This document shows, piece after piece, positions 1 through 11,364 of a stretch of 64,000 nucleotides of DNA. The position numbers and the translations under genes are program-made. The notes below the pieces were generated by a model. It had not been told where the DNA came from, did no database searches, and saw nothing but the letters and a program-made list of their open reading frames with translations. Every line of letters begins with the position of its first letter. Within the stretch, counting starts at the first letter, position 1. The DNA comes from Rhypophila decipiens (taxonomy: Eukaryota > Ascomycota > Sordariomycetes > Sordariales > Naviculisporaceae): positions 62,001 through 126,000 of the forward strand of contig MU858051.1 of assembly GCA_033297075.1 (NCBI GenBank), read 5' to 3'.

Positions 1-729
1 CGCCAGCGAGTTGGTAATAGTCAAAACTAACGCAATTGCTGTTCAATGTCCAAAACAGTCAGTCTCCTCTCCCACCACAACACCAACGAGCCAGAAGGGA
101 ACCAAGAGGACTTACCAACAAGAGGCAACCATATAAACTTGAAGCTAAACAGCGCCACAATAGCCAAGACAACCCACAGCAGCGGCTGCGCGTAGATGGC
201 GAGCCAGAAGAACCGGCTGTCGGTCGCATTGATGATCTTTGTGCCGGGCTCGCTGCTCTCAAACACCCAGTGGGAATCGCCCGTCGACGGGTCGACCTCG
301 TTCCACCACCGCAGTCCTACTAACCTGCGCCCGGCGATGTTTTTGAGGTAGTAGAAGTCGGCTGCGAGGAGGAGGATGGTGATGATGAAGATCATGACCC
401 TGTGTTTTTCTCTCATGTCAATCTGATATATTCTTTTTCGAGGGGATGTCGTGTGGATATATGCGCAGATATCGGAGGTCGTCGGGAGAGAGTAGGAAGA
501 GTGCTGGAGGTCTTACATGTTGTCTGTGAATAGCAGGCCGAATAGGTAGACGAGAAGACTAGCTGGATAGCAAGCAAGAAGCACAGATTAGCGACTATCC
601 CCTCCATGGGCTCGATTCGGGGAGAGCGATCTTGTGCGTACAAATTCGGAACCCAAGAAATGTCAGGAGTGTGATGGGGTGGGAGCTGAGGCGCCAGCTC
701 AGGGAGCCCGGCGTAGGTTGTTGGTCCAT
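1..729 (-). CDS. TVP23: Golgi membrane protein TVP23, 3' end beyond window
   Basis: Four-pass Golgi/late-Golgi membrane protein of the TVP23/FAM18 family, implicated in vesicle traffic. Exons on the minus strand are 642-729 (start ATG at 729), 517-562, 116-399 and 1-26, the last running off the window. Joined, they read without a break: the N-terminus [14 protein letters not shown], then hydrophobic segments [12 protein letters not shown] and [11 protein letters not shown], the family signature [19 protein letters not shown], another hydrophobic stretch ending FKFIWLPLV, and then VLTITNSLA. The start was chosen because it gives the family N-terminus and precedes a short first exon ending in phase 1. 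All introns are GT-AG. The remaining C-terminal tail is outside the window. The gene is divergent from the lyase gene starting at 1414, so the two share an upstream region. Identification is from family sequence patterns and is secure; the splice sites are inferred. Confidence 0.93.
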
Positions 730-1413
730 CTTGCGATGATGTGAAGGAGTCTCGTCGTCGTCGTCGTCGTCGTTAACAGGGAGCCGCAAGAATAACGACC
801 ATTCGAATGCGAAATCGTCCGGTAATCGACTCGATTATTCGTGGGTCGCAAGTAGTTTGCTGGATGTTGCTGTATGGAGTGTGGCGCGTTTGGCTTGCGT
901 TGACGACAGCATATATAAATCAATACGTGGTGAGAGTAACCATCCCCCCAAGGCCAGGCATACCGTATCCCGTACCCCGTATCGAACCGTCCAAAAGCGT
1001 GGGATTACGTATCATGTGGGGACAGGCTGCGTAACAAGCTTTGAGAGCTGGTGTACGTAACGGAGTAAGGAACTATGTACAGCTGGCAACGGCCCGTGGG
1101 CAGCCGAGTATCAGTCCCGAGGTACGGGGTACAAGACGGACCTCCTCACCAACACCGATTACCCCTTTTCATGTTCTCGTGAGAAGGACGCTTTGAAGGA
1201 GCTTTTATTTGTATATTTGGCCCTGCTCTTTAGCTTTCCAGTTTCTTCACTCCACCCGGAAGCAGGATTTTTACTCATTCCCATGCCAGGGTTCATCACG
1301 GATATTCATACAGCCAGCCGTTTGAACGTGTAATCTCATCCTCAATTCCTCACTCTACCCGTGAGTGACCGGGTCACCTCAGTCTTTATATCCAAACCCT
1401 CAAGACATACATC
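730..1413. promoter_or_regulatory. Shared divergent upstream region, TVP23 / CitE-like lyase
   Basis: About 680 bp between two divergent start codons. It contains a (TCG)7 microsatellite at 752-772, just upstream of the TVP23 start and so probably in its leader. It also has several quasi-palindromic GTAC-rich motifs, for example at 1121-1132. No convincing additional ORF is seen. Confidence 0.5.
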
Positions 1414-2563
1414 ATGGCGGCATCACCAGCTTCAACAGTCCTCCGCCGGGCTTTACTATACGGTACATATCTACACCCCCACCAAATCAAATGCAATTCA
1501 TTCATGCTCATCATCCACTAATAACAAATCCGATGCTCCATCCATACAGTCCCAGCATCCTCCCAAAAGATGCTCACCAAATCCCTATCCCTAACCTCAG
1601 ACAACATAACCTACGACCTCGAAGACGCCGTAGCCCCCTCGATGAAAGCCTCGGCCCGTCAAGCCCTCCACTCCCACCTGACCTCTCTGCCTCAAAAATC
1701 TCGCCCATCATCCAGAGGCGAGCTAGCCGTCAGGATCAACGCAATCTCAACCCCCTACGCCCTAGACGACCTCCTAACCCTCTCCAAAGCTCCCAACCTA
1801 GACGCAATAGTAATCCCAAAGGTAAACTCCGCCTCAGACTTATCCTTCGTAACCGACGTCCTCCGCCAGACCGTCCCGGAACGATTCTCAGAAAATCCCA
1901 TCAAACTAATAGCCCTAATCGAATCCGCCCGCGCAGTAATGGACCTCAAATCCATCTGCAGCGCAGGACAGTCCGCAAACCTAAGCGGATTAATCTTTGC
2001 AGCCGAGGATTTCGCGCTGGACCTGAGTCTCACACGTACCCCGTCACTCAAAGAATTCCTCTATGCCCGTAGTGCAATCGCCACAGCGGCCAAGGCTTTC
2101 GACCTGCCCAGCACAATCGATCTGGTCTGTACTTCTTACAAAGGCGAGGAAGGTCTCAAGCGGCTCGAGGAAGAATGTCAGAATGGCAAGGAGATGGGGT
2201 TCAATGGGAAGCGTATGTCCTTTTTTTTCTTCCCTTCCTCTCACATTTTTGGGTTGAACATCATATAGGCGTGAGAATGGCTTTTAATGACCAACTACGA
2301 ATACAGAATGTATCCACCCCAGCCAGGTAGACACGGTCCAGAGAATGTTTGGACCCTCGGAAGAGGAAGTAGAATGGGCGGTGCGGGTCGTCATAGCCGA
2401 CGAGAAAGCCGCCGATGCAGGACGAGGAGCCTGGACTTTCCAAGGCAAGATGATTGACGCCCCCGTGTCGGGCAAAGCACGAGCGGTCCTCGCCAGGGCG
2501 GACAAGTGCGGCTTCGACGTTTCCGGTTTGCGAGAGAAGTGGGAACACCAGGAGCCTGAATGA
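1414..2563 (+). CDS. CitE/HpcH-HpaI aldolase-family C-C lyase (citramalyl/citryl-CoA lyase-like)
   Basis: Predicted 322-residue TIM-barrel lyase of the HpcH/HpaI aldolase family, subgroup CitE/CLYBL. Exons are 1414-1462, 1550-2212 and 2307-2563. Splicing gives ALLYVPASSQKM, then YDLEDAVAPSMK (the acidic loop typical of CitE), LIALIESARAV and FAAEDFALDL carrying the likely metal-binding Glu and Asp, and GKQCIHPSQVDTVQ near the C-terminus. The short N-terminus (MAASPASTVLRRALLY) is Arg/Ser-containing and could be a mitochondrial presequence, as for CLYBL, but it is very short. Introns of 87 and 94 nt are GT-AG, and both exon joins restore family sequence. Family members cleave acyl-CoA thioesters such as malyl- or citramalyl-CoA; the exact substrate cannot be read here. 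The gene is convergent with the minus-strand gene ending at 2730, leaving only 166 bp between stop codons. Confidence 0.9.
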
Positions 2564-2729
2564 GCGATTACTCATCGGGCTATTTTGGATGTTTGTTACA
2601 CTCGAACGAGGCATTTTTGGCGTCATAATATCAATATTATCACATCAACCGGGATGAATCGCATTCCCAAAGTCACCAGTGTACCAATTAAGCTATACAA
2701 GACTACCATATACAAGTTGCCACCAAAAC

Positions 2730-4948
2730 TCAAGCTTCATTCGGACGCTCCCAGATAGTTGATAACCCACTATCTTCTTGCGTCTGCTGATAGACCCGAG
2801 ACTCAGGGACGGCTGGCGGCGTCAGGAGAGTGAACCCATGGGTCGGGGTCAACAGACCAGCTGGGAGAGGCGGCGGCAAAGTGATTCTGTCGGTAGCAAG
2901 TCGTTCCCTCCGCTCACCCAGAAACGACTGGCGCCTCAAAGTGTCATTTGCTTCCTTTCTCGACAAATCCGGTTCTTGTGCCTGAACCACAACGCCGCCC
3001 ATTGGCTCTCTGTCTCGAAAGTCCAACCCGTTCCGGTCAGCGGGGATTGACTCGGCAGCCCCAAGAGTCTCTTGTTCTAGTCTCTCGACATAATCTTGTC
3101 TCTTCCTCCGTTTCAGCTCCTTGTGGTGATTTTCCACAGGCCATGCAGGGTGAGAGGTGGGCAGTAAACCTTCGTTTGGCTGATGGTCATAGCTAAGCGC
3201 TGCATCTTTTCCCGGTAACCAGAGAGGATGGGAACTAGGCCCGACGGGCAGACGACGAGGGGCGTATCCAGGCTCAATCGGCCCATAACCATACCCAGTC
3301 TGCATTGGCAAGGGCTCTTCGATATATTGACGAGGAGCGACATAACCGCCCACATTATCGTAAGAATACGGCCTCTGGATGACAGGCCCAAGACCTGTTG
3401 CGGCACTATGGGGAAAGCAACGTGACTCGAGGACTCTGAGCTCCGTCTCGTTGTCAAAGTCATGTCCTCCCGGAAGAGACTGGTTCGGTCCATAGTCATA
3501 ACCTACTATTGGCGGCTGGATCCCTGTTCGCATTGGGAGCCATCCATTCGACCTAGGATCCTCATGTATAGGAGGCCTATAGTCCCAGCCATTGCCAGCG
3601 TAGGTTTCGCCGAGCTGCGCATAACGATCGGCAGGAAGAGGTCCTTCTGCTCTGTAGTGATAGCCATGATCATATCCGTCTGGTCGTATGTTTTCTTTCC
3701 CACGGCGGTGGGGTATAGGTGACGGGGGAGGTGGCATTCCTCTCGATTTCGATTCGTAGTATTCCTTTGGTACACCACTTCGATGTCTGTCTTGACTGCT
3801 GCGGACTTTTGGTTTGGATTGGCTAGCCGTGACCGGAACAGCATGTTCTTTCCTTTCGGGCCGCTCTCGTTTGTTAAGCCTGTCGATACCTGGCTCAGAT
3901 GATATGCTGTGCTCTATTACCGACGCCTGACGTGGCTCACTTGTCGACCAGGTCAAGTTATCGACAGATCTGCGAGTTGAGGTTGTCTTCTTTGGCGGTG
4001 GATGTCTTCTTTGGCGGCGGATGTCTTCTTTGGCGGCGGATGTCTGTCCGAAACCTCCTAGTACTGTCGTCTGTGTTGCTGATCTTCATCACTCCTAGAA
4101 CTTAAACTACAGCTTCTTGGACGATCAGACAAGTCATCCTTTTCCCGTGGAGTCTGGGATCGCTGCCTGCGTGGGTGTGTGTTGCGGTTCTCCTCAGACT
4201 TGCGCTTGAAAAAGGTGTTTATCTCTTGAAGCTCGCTCTGGTACCGCGCACTGTTGTCCCTTTTGTCTCTCGATCGACGTGGCCTTGGGGGCTTTTGCTC
4301 TGGTTCTGGGGAATCGTGAGCATATCGTTGAGTTGAGCTACGAACTAGGATATCCTTATTAGCACGATGTCGATAGAGGGAGCAGTTTCACGGAAGCATA
4401 CTTGGTTTGGTTACCTTGCCGACAACATTCCCATGGTTACCTCGCCTTGTCATATATTGAGGATCATCATATTTGTGCTCGTCGCGACCAAGTCCCTTTC
4501 CCTGGCCCGACGGTGGATGCTTTCGGCCTGACCCGTCCTTGTAGTCGTATTTGTCTTTGCGGGTCTTGTACCGAGGTCGCTTTTCGAAAGACTTTCCCCT
4601 TGGCAGATGGCCTTCTTCAGGCGAATCAGAGAAATCATCTGCAGAACGAGGACGCTTTCGCTCCCTGCTCTGCTTCCCTAGGGTGTGCTTTTGGTCATTC
4701 TCCGACTCGGGCGGATGGTTGCGGTGGGCATATGCGTCGTTCAACCAAGAAACAAGATGTTCGTTCCGGTCTGTGGTTGTTTTGGGCCGAGATGTCGAGT
4801 TAGGATCTTCGAGACCTGCCGGGCTGTGAGGTCTCGCTTTGTGCGGTTGAGAAGCTCGCAGAGAATGTCTGGGTTTACGTGCTTGCTTGTCAGGCTCCTC
4901 ATATACGCGTGCTTTGGAGGATTGGTGCTGTCGCCTCGATTTCTCCAT
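2730..4948 (-). CDS. Basic, intrinsically disordered protein of unknown function
   Basis: I do not recognise a family. The proposed exons are 4402-4948, 4065-4344 and 2730-3969, giving 688 residues. The first intron (4345-4401) is well formed, with GTATGC at the donor and GCTAAT before a CTAG acceptor. The second join is uncertain. The upstream frame closes in a TAG just after 4065 and the downstream frame is +2, so an intron or frameshift must lie near 4040. The model uses GTACTA at 4064 and a CGCAG acceptor at 3970, which places a 3 x 19-bp tandem repeat inside the intron. The protein is rich in Arg, Lys, Ser, Pro, Gly and Tyr, with KRxR-type clusters suggesting nuclear location. A helical, charged stretch (ELKRRKRQDYVERLEQE) near residue 560 may be a short coiled coil. 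No catalytic motif is visible. Confidence 0.7.
3987..4043. repeat. Three tandem copies of a 19-bp unit
   Basis: The unit CTTCTTTGGCGGCGGATGT (plus strand) occurs three times head to tail at 3987-4005, 4006-4024 and 4025-4043. Copies 2 and 3 are identical and copy 1 has one substitution. Because 19 is not a multiple of three, each copy reads in a different frame. The array sits at the uncertain second splice junction of the disordered-protein gene. Confidence 0.95.
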
Positions 4949-7274
4949 CCTACAGAACGGAGCCCTGGGGAGTTTGCGTTTGGCGGCTTTGATGCCTACA
5001 CTTCCCGAGAGTGAATGAACGTGACGCTCTACTCAGGTTCTCCACCGGTCTACATCAGCTTCTTGCTGGGGAAAGAACGGCCCAGGGCAAGATATCTTGT
5101 AACTGCCCGCCTCAAGATGAGTGGCTACCGAATCAAGTTTCGATTTTTGTTCACATGGCCTGGCAGGTCCACCGAGCAGCCGCAACTTCCTCTACACACT
5201 CCAACGCCGTTCTGTTCCATCAAGACCTTGTGGCTCCATGTAATTTGGCAACTTCCACTCCATAAAGCTTTCCCTTTCTTTCTTCTTCCCACATGTACCC
5301 ACCCAAAAACATGGATCCCAGAGATTACTGGACAAGGCGTGAAGTGTGTAAATCACCCCAATCTTTTTGCTTCTCTATTACTCCAAACAGTCACGGGTTG
5401 TGCTTCCCCGTCTAGCCATCCCGTTTAGCCGATGATGCTACAATGAAATAGAGTTCAACCTGTCATATGTACATCTTGCATGCTACTAAACACTCACCCT
5501 GTTTCTAACCAGTGAGGCCGTCGTGTTCTTCTCTGACAAGACAACAGTAATTGCTACGTTCAGACAATCCCTGTTGAAAATCACGGCAAAAAACATGTCA
5601 CAAATACTGAATGAGCAACCCTAGTCCTGGACAGAAAGACCATCGACTGGGCACATGCGTGGTACCTTTAACCGTCCTGAGGTCGTGTAGGTGTTGCAAA
5701 CATCGCCGCGGAATACCCTCGACGAACCTGCCCATCGCCTCATTCAGCGACCTGAGAGGTTCTACTACTTCCAGTTCCATTCTACCGAAGCCATTTCAGG
5801 TCATCTTTTGATTGCCTTGATGTCTTGGCGTCGATGTTGAGACTCGACATGTCAGACCCGTGAATCCGAGCACCTCCTGAAGAGCGAATCGTCAATCATG
5901 CAGCTTTAGATTGACCTCTGTCTTGTGTCTTTGTGTGGGAATCAAGAAGAGCTTGAGCCAAGGGCGGGGAACGACCCGGTTGGTGAAAAGCCGTACTTGA
6001 CATGTAAAAATGAGGGCTTCTAGTGTGTCCATCTCCACACTTTGCCATCGTCCCAGTCAGGCACACAAAGAGATCACTGTCGACAAACCCACGGACCTAA
6101 CCCATCGAATCGATACTGTCCCGATGAACCTTGCAGCCGACTCCGGCACGTCAAGACATAGGACACCCCCAAGAGGTGGGACGGCTGTTAATGCCTTGTC
6201 CTAGTCTCCCTGTAGCTTGTAGCTGGGAAGACTGTGTGATCTTGGCCCCGAACACATGATAGCCCCGTCTTCATTGTGCTCGGTCAAGAAACCTTGTCCA
6301 AAGTATGTCCCGGGATTCGACTTCACCTGGCTGGGCAGGAAAAGTATTTGTCACTTGTCGGGCCGGTCCTGAGGACCAGGCTAGACTCGAGGTGAGCCAT
6401 GTCCACGTCATCGACGTACGCCGGGGTTTGGAGCCGATCGTGTTTCAATCGACAACGACCGAGCCTCGGCAAGCCAGACCGGCTTTCCTGCCCATAAGCA
6501 AAAGCTGTGATTACCCCTCCGAGTGAAGCTCAAGATTCGCTACTTCGTAGAAAAGCTTGGGCCGATTTGGAGAGCAAACTTTTCGGGTGCAACCGAGCAG
6601 GCGGTTAATTAGATGATCGACAATGGGGTGGACGATGCAGGTGCATCTTTGAGGCGGTCGCACCATGGATCTCTTGTCTGGTAATGTTTGAATAAGGCCT
6701 GGACCCTGCGGAACACATCGCGTGTCGGATCTCTGTGAGCAATGCCAATCATGTGCTGGGGATGGTGTACGCCTTGTCAAGGCCGAGGAATCACCCTACC
6801 CAATGTGACATCCGCCTCCCGACGGTGCATTGGAAGAACGTTCTGCAACTGGCATTTCAGGTCTCATCTTGGGGACTTTGAGATGAACACCTGCTCAACG
6901 TATTGGAACTGTACTCACGGGCGTCGCCATGACTGATATCGCTCGGGTTCAGGTCGCAGGCATCACATGATTATGCGGCTCTGCGGGGATAAAAGAGAGT
7001 CTGGGGGAGCGGGAGGAACACTTGCCGCAATCAAAGCTCACGGTGTCGATGGTGGTGCTTGCTCAGTGCTAGCCACAAACACTACTTCGTATAGTACCCG
7101 TAAATCCGTAGACCACATGCGTAGCAAAAAGAGGGTTGGTGATCGGCTGTTGGGATCTCTGCTTGGATCATCCACAGACAGGTTTAACGTCGTATTTTCT
7201 CCAAGCAGAGCACGTGGAAGGGAGCTCAATCCGGAGGTGGGGAAACGAGAACGACAGCTGCCAAAATGGAGCTC
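4949..7274. other. Gene-poor interval, no supported gene
   Basis: Contains only short ORFs on both strands with no family resemblance, no consistent codon structure and no splice arrangement that joins them. The first few hundred bases are presumably the promoter and leader of the minus-strand gene starting at 4948. I see no tRNA, no long terminal repeat and no obvious AT-rich RIP block. Confidence 0.5.
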
Positions 7275-8400
7275 TTAGCATCGTTGAGCTTGGGAGCAGC
7301 TTATCCAAGCTTCGAGGATGATGAGCCGGTCGGTGCAGCGAGTTTCAGCTTTTTTGTCCAGGCCATCACGAGGACGAATGTGGAAGTTGAGTTGGTTTCG
7401 CATCTTGTTGGGATCTTCGACAAACTTTAATGCCGCCGCCAAATTGCTCCTCTTGTCCACACCATCTCCGGTGAAGGAATGGGGTACAGGTAGCGAGAAA
7501 ATGCAAAGCCGTTTTGGTGTCCCGGGAAGTCGCGAGACTATATCCGTGTTGAAAGATTGTTTTAATGCTCCAGGCACTGATAAGTCTCTATATTTTCTGC
7601 AGGTGATCGAGCCGGATGGGGCTCCCAGTTCTTGGCCGAGTGCTATTTTCGTAAGTCTTGGCATGCAACAATGAGAAATGAACCTGTCGTTAGGTACCCG
7701 TAGGGGTCCAGAACAGTTCCGTGACATGACGGGCTAGTGTATCCGTAACCAGCAGGATGGCCTCAAATCTCAATTCCGCCTCGAGATGACCAGGTCTGCT
7801 TGTGGACTAGGTATTGTTATGGTTTCGAATCAATTCTCCGTACTGAGCTACCATCCATGCCATGCCCATCCATCGCATATCGAATGGCTCTTGCTGTAAG
7901 AGGTTGAAAGAAGGTCTAAACTCTTCCTGGAGAGTGGGTAGCACAAGCACTCCGTATTCGTTATCGATAACGGTCAAGCTTCCCCGATCCAAAGACAACA
8001 ATTCCCGAATTCAGCAACCAGAGCCGTCATTCAACAACCATGGATGTGGGCTACTTGCCGTGCAACACTTCCGAGTCCGATGTTTGGGCTTGACATGGAG
8101 GAAAGCCAGAGTTGACAGAGAGCATCGATTTTTGTGAGATCGAAAAAAGATGGTGTTGCATAATTAACTAGCATATTTGCCAATGCCGGTAAAATCGTCC
8201 CCAATGCCTTTGAAGCATATTGACGTTTTGTTAATACCGCTTGGGTGTCAACGGGAGAGCAGGGTACCTCTGGAGAAAACCTGGATCCCAAGTCGACGGC
8301 CCCCTCTTCCTGGATACGTAGCTCTCGACACAACCTATCCGTACTTCACTTACCCATCAAGGTAGCCAGAACGTGTTTGTATCCAGGCGGCCGAACGACA
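7275..8400 (-). pseudogene. Coding-like relic or unrecognised multi-exon gene
   Basis: Successive minus-strand open stretches look protein-like but do not join into one frame. Segment 8031-8280 reads ALGTILPALANMLV and FFDLTKIDALCQLW. Segment 7807-8001 reads LTVIDNEYGVLVLPTLQEEF and MRWMGMAWMVAQYGELI. The same frame continues after a TAG (7808-7810) as HLEAELRFEAILLVTDTLA to about 7690. A different frame, 7275-7670, reads AAALKFVEDPNKMRNQL and GLDKKAETRCTDRLIILEA. The breaks are two in-frame stops (TGA near 8011, TAG near 7809) and frame changes near 8040 and 7690. Some could be introns; for example, GTAGCT to CCTAG at 7854-7809 would be short but possible. I cannot assign a family. Either a decayed gene or a gene with small exons fits; decay seems somewhat more likely because two junctions lack good splice sites. 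Confidence 0.35.
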
Positions 8401-10394
8401 GCAAGGATGACGAAACTCAGTTGTCTGTGCTATCCGCGCATCTCAGTGCTGCTGCAAACCGGACCGTTTATTTATGGAGAGAGAGCGGAGCTCGCGCCGT
8501 TGCCCGGCCTTGCATGGGCAGGGGTCGATGATAATGATTTATGGGCATGGGGTTCAACGGAGACCACGGTGGGATTAGTGTGGGGTTTCCCTGAACAGCT
8601 CGCAAGCTTCAACAGCTGAAGGTTTCCTTTTAATGTTAGATCGAGGTTCGAAGCAGCAAGGATGCTGGGATTACGGGGTAAACACTGGCCAATCCTACAA
8701 AAAACGCAAAGTAGACTAGACCGGGGTCGTTAGGGGATTGTGCTGGTGGATAGGGAGGCTTGCTACTGATTGCCAGGCGAGTTGCTTTTGGGAGCATTTT
8801 CTGTCCCAGAGCTTTTCTGTTCATGAACGGCTTAACGGTGGACCACAAAGTCATCAACGGCAACAGGCCCACAGATGTGCAGTGAAGCATGTGCATCTCC
8901 AAGGCGCATGTGGTGCTGCACAGCTCAGCACAACTCTGCTGTTAGCCAGCAAGTTACTGGGCGTGGATGTACTGAAGTCGTCGTTGCTGCGTTTGAAGTC
9001 TTTTGTTCTGTTTGTGAGTGTTTGATGCTTGTTTGGGGGGGGCCCTCGGAGGGGCATCTAACTATGCTACCTTCCTCATACTGGTCGAAACATCATCTTG
9101 GGGAGGGGGCATCAACCAAGGTACTTGCTTTTTGCCCAATCCAAATGCCCTCCCTTGCTCCTGCCATCGGGAGCTTCCAGGTTTCCCCCAGAAACACCTG
9201 CAATGCTGTGAGGAAATCATGGATCATGGACCAAGGGAAGTAGCAGCCCGGATTGCTCTTTCCCTGGGGAGACCTGCCTTGCCAGCTGCCTGTCCGAGTG
9301 TCCGTCCCTTCCTTCCTTGGTCGACTTCGTCATGCCCGTCTGGCTCCTCTCCCCTCTGATGGATACTCGATCCATGGATACCATGGAACCTGGCATATAA
9401 GACGGGGATGTCATCAGACGCCCCGATACTGGTTCGGCCGTGCTTGTTGCTGCCTCTCGATCCAAACTTGAGGTCGCAGCAGCTCGTCGACTAATATAAT
9501 AACTCGCGATATCCCGCCAACCATATGAGACGACAGAGACAATAGCCCTGGAGAACCTTGACCCTTAGCCAACTCGCACATAATAAAGCTCTTACACTAA
9601 CACCCCGCCCGCTGCTCCTCGCAACAGCTGCTGCTCGACTCGCTGGCCATCCGTGATCGGTCATCCCATCATCTATCTGCTGCCTCTCCCTCTCCCACTC
9701 TGTCATCTTCTTGGAACCCAGCCTGCCAGCCTGCCTTTCCCCTCGCTTGGACGGCTTCCCCCCTCCAGCATTGCGATTTTATTCCAAAACAGACCGGCGA
9801 TACTCTTCGGCTGAAGTCATCGTGCCGTCTATCCAAGGGCAAATATCACCTGTCATCATTGTTGAGAGGACGAACAGCGTCTAGGCAGGCCCATTGTCGA
9901 CCATCGTCGTTCGACGTCCAGTCACACCCCTTTTTCATCTAGCCTCTGCAGGTCATCGCTGGCAAACCAGATTGTGAGTTTGGCCCCGTTTCCGTTTTCC
10001 ATCACCTCCTGCCTCTCTCTGCACTTGCCAGTCGCCAGTCGCCACCCCCCTCACGCTGCCCCTCCGCGAGCCTCTCATCCCTGTCCTGCCCGCTCCTGAG
10101 AAGCACCCAGCATTTGTGGGGCGCAAACATAGGATGGAAAAATAATGTCGTCTGCGGGCACCTGCACATATGTGTTATTATTTTTTTCTGCTTGACCACG
10201 TTCACTGCTTGCTTTTTTGCCTTTAGTTGCTGCCTTTTAGCCCGTGTTCTTCCCTCTTGACCAAAAATCTTTTCAATCGATCCTTCCCAAACCAAGACTA
10301 ACATTTCGCGAAGATCTTGCTCAACTTCAACCCCTCGTTCCGAATCAGGTCTGCCTTCTTTCACTGATTCACCATCAAGACACTCGCATAGAAG
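8401..10394. other. Upstream region of the RRM protein gene; no supported gene
   Basis: No supported coding sequence. From about 9250 to 10394 the plus strand is rich in C/T tracts, typical of fungal promoters and long 5' leaders, and it precedes the RRM gene starting at 10395. Short ORFs here have no family resemblance. Confidence 0.5.
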
Positions 10395-11364
10395 ATGTCG
10401 AAACTATTCATTGGGTAAGAAATTGACGACGATCCCATTCCCGATTTCTTTGCATTATTACTGGAGTCCGTTTGACGACAGCAACAAAAGTTGACACAAG
10501 ACAATAGCGGCCTTGCTTGGCACACCGAGGAGGCGACCCTCCGTGAGAAGTTCGAGGAGTTCGGTGCCGTGGAAGAAGCTGTATGTTCCGTCCACTTTCA
10601 TTTGAAGCACTGCCAGAGCCATCTGCGTGTCCCAACTTTCAAGTCCCCCTCCCCGCCCCAAACTTGACAAGTCTGAAGACATGGACCATCCATCCGTTCG
10701 CCATCGGAGATCTGACCCTGACCATTCACCCATCTCTAGGTCGTGGTTAAGGACCGAGACACGGGCCGTAGCAGAGGCTTTGGCTTTGTGCGTTACACCA
10801 ACGACGAAGATGCTCAAAAGGCCATCTCGTCCATGAACAATATCGAGTAAGTCTGCTCTGATTGGTCGTCCGTTGCCAAGGTTCTAGAAAATCTAACGAG
10901 ATTCAGGTTCGATGGCCGAACCATCCGCGTCGACAAAGCTTCGGACAACGGTCCTCGTGGTGGTGGCCGTGGCGGAGGCTCGGGCGGCTTCGGTCGTGGA
11001 GGTTATGGAGGCCACGGTCAGGGCGGAGGTGGCCCGATGCAAGGAATGCAGTACGGCGGAGCTCCTCAACCATCGTATGGCATGCCGGCCAACAACATGT
11101 ATGGTGCTCCTTCATACGGACGCGGCAGCTATGCACCGCAGCCAGCTGGATATGCTCCTCAAGTTCCACCTGCTCAAGGTATGTAGCTCTCGGAACCATC
11201 CGAATGATCTCCGGAACATCAGAGAGTGATATGAATGCTAACGCCCGATGATAGGATGGACAGGCGCTCCCGCGTATGGATATGGAGACCCTTCTCAACA
11301 GGGTCAGCATCCCCAGCAGCAGCAGCAGCAGCCACCGAACCAGGGCGGACACGGCGGATACTAG
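10395..11364 (+). CDS. Glycine-rich RNA-binding protein with a single RRM
   Basis: Predicted 193-residue protein resembling the small glycine-rich/cold-inducible RRM family, which binds mRNA and acts in splicing or mRNA stability. Exons are 10395-10414, 10508-10580, 10740-10846, 10907-11178 and 11255-11364. The RRM spans about residues 3-76, with RNP2 LFIGGL (4-9) and RNP1 RGFGFVRY (43-50), both with the expected aromatic residues. After the RRM comes an Arg/Gly-rich stretch, then Gly/Tyr/Pro/Gln-rich sequence ending in a six-Gln run encoded by (CAG)6 at 11314-11331. Exon 1 is only 20 nt, and the GG|C split codon in FIGGLAW fixes the first splice junction. The last intron contains GCTAAC as branch site. 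The 3' region after 11364 is T-rich, consistent with a long 3' UTR. The family is certain; the orthologue is not assigned. Confidence 0.95.
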
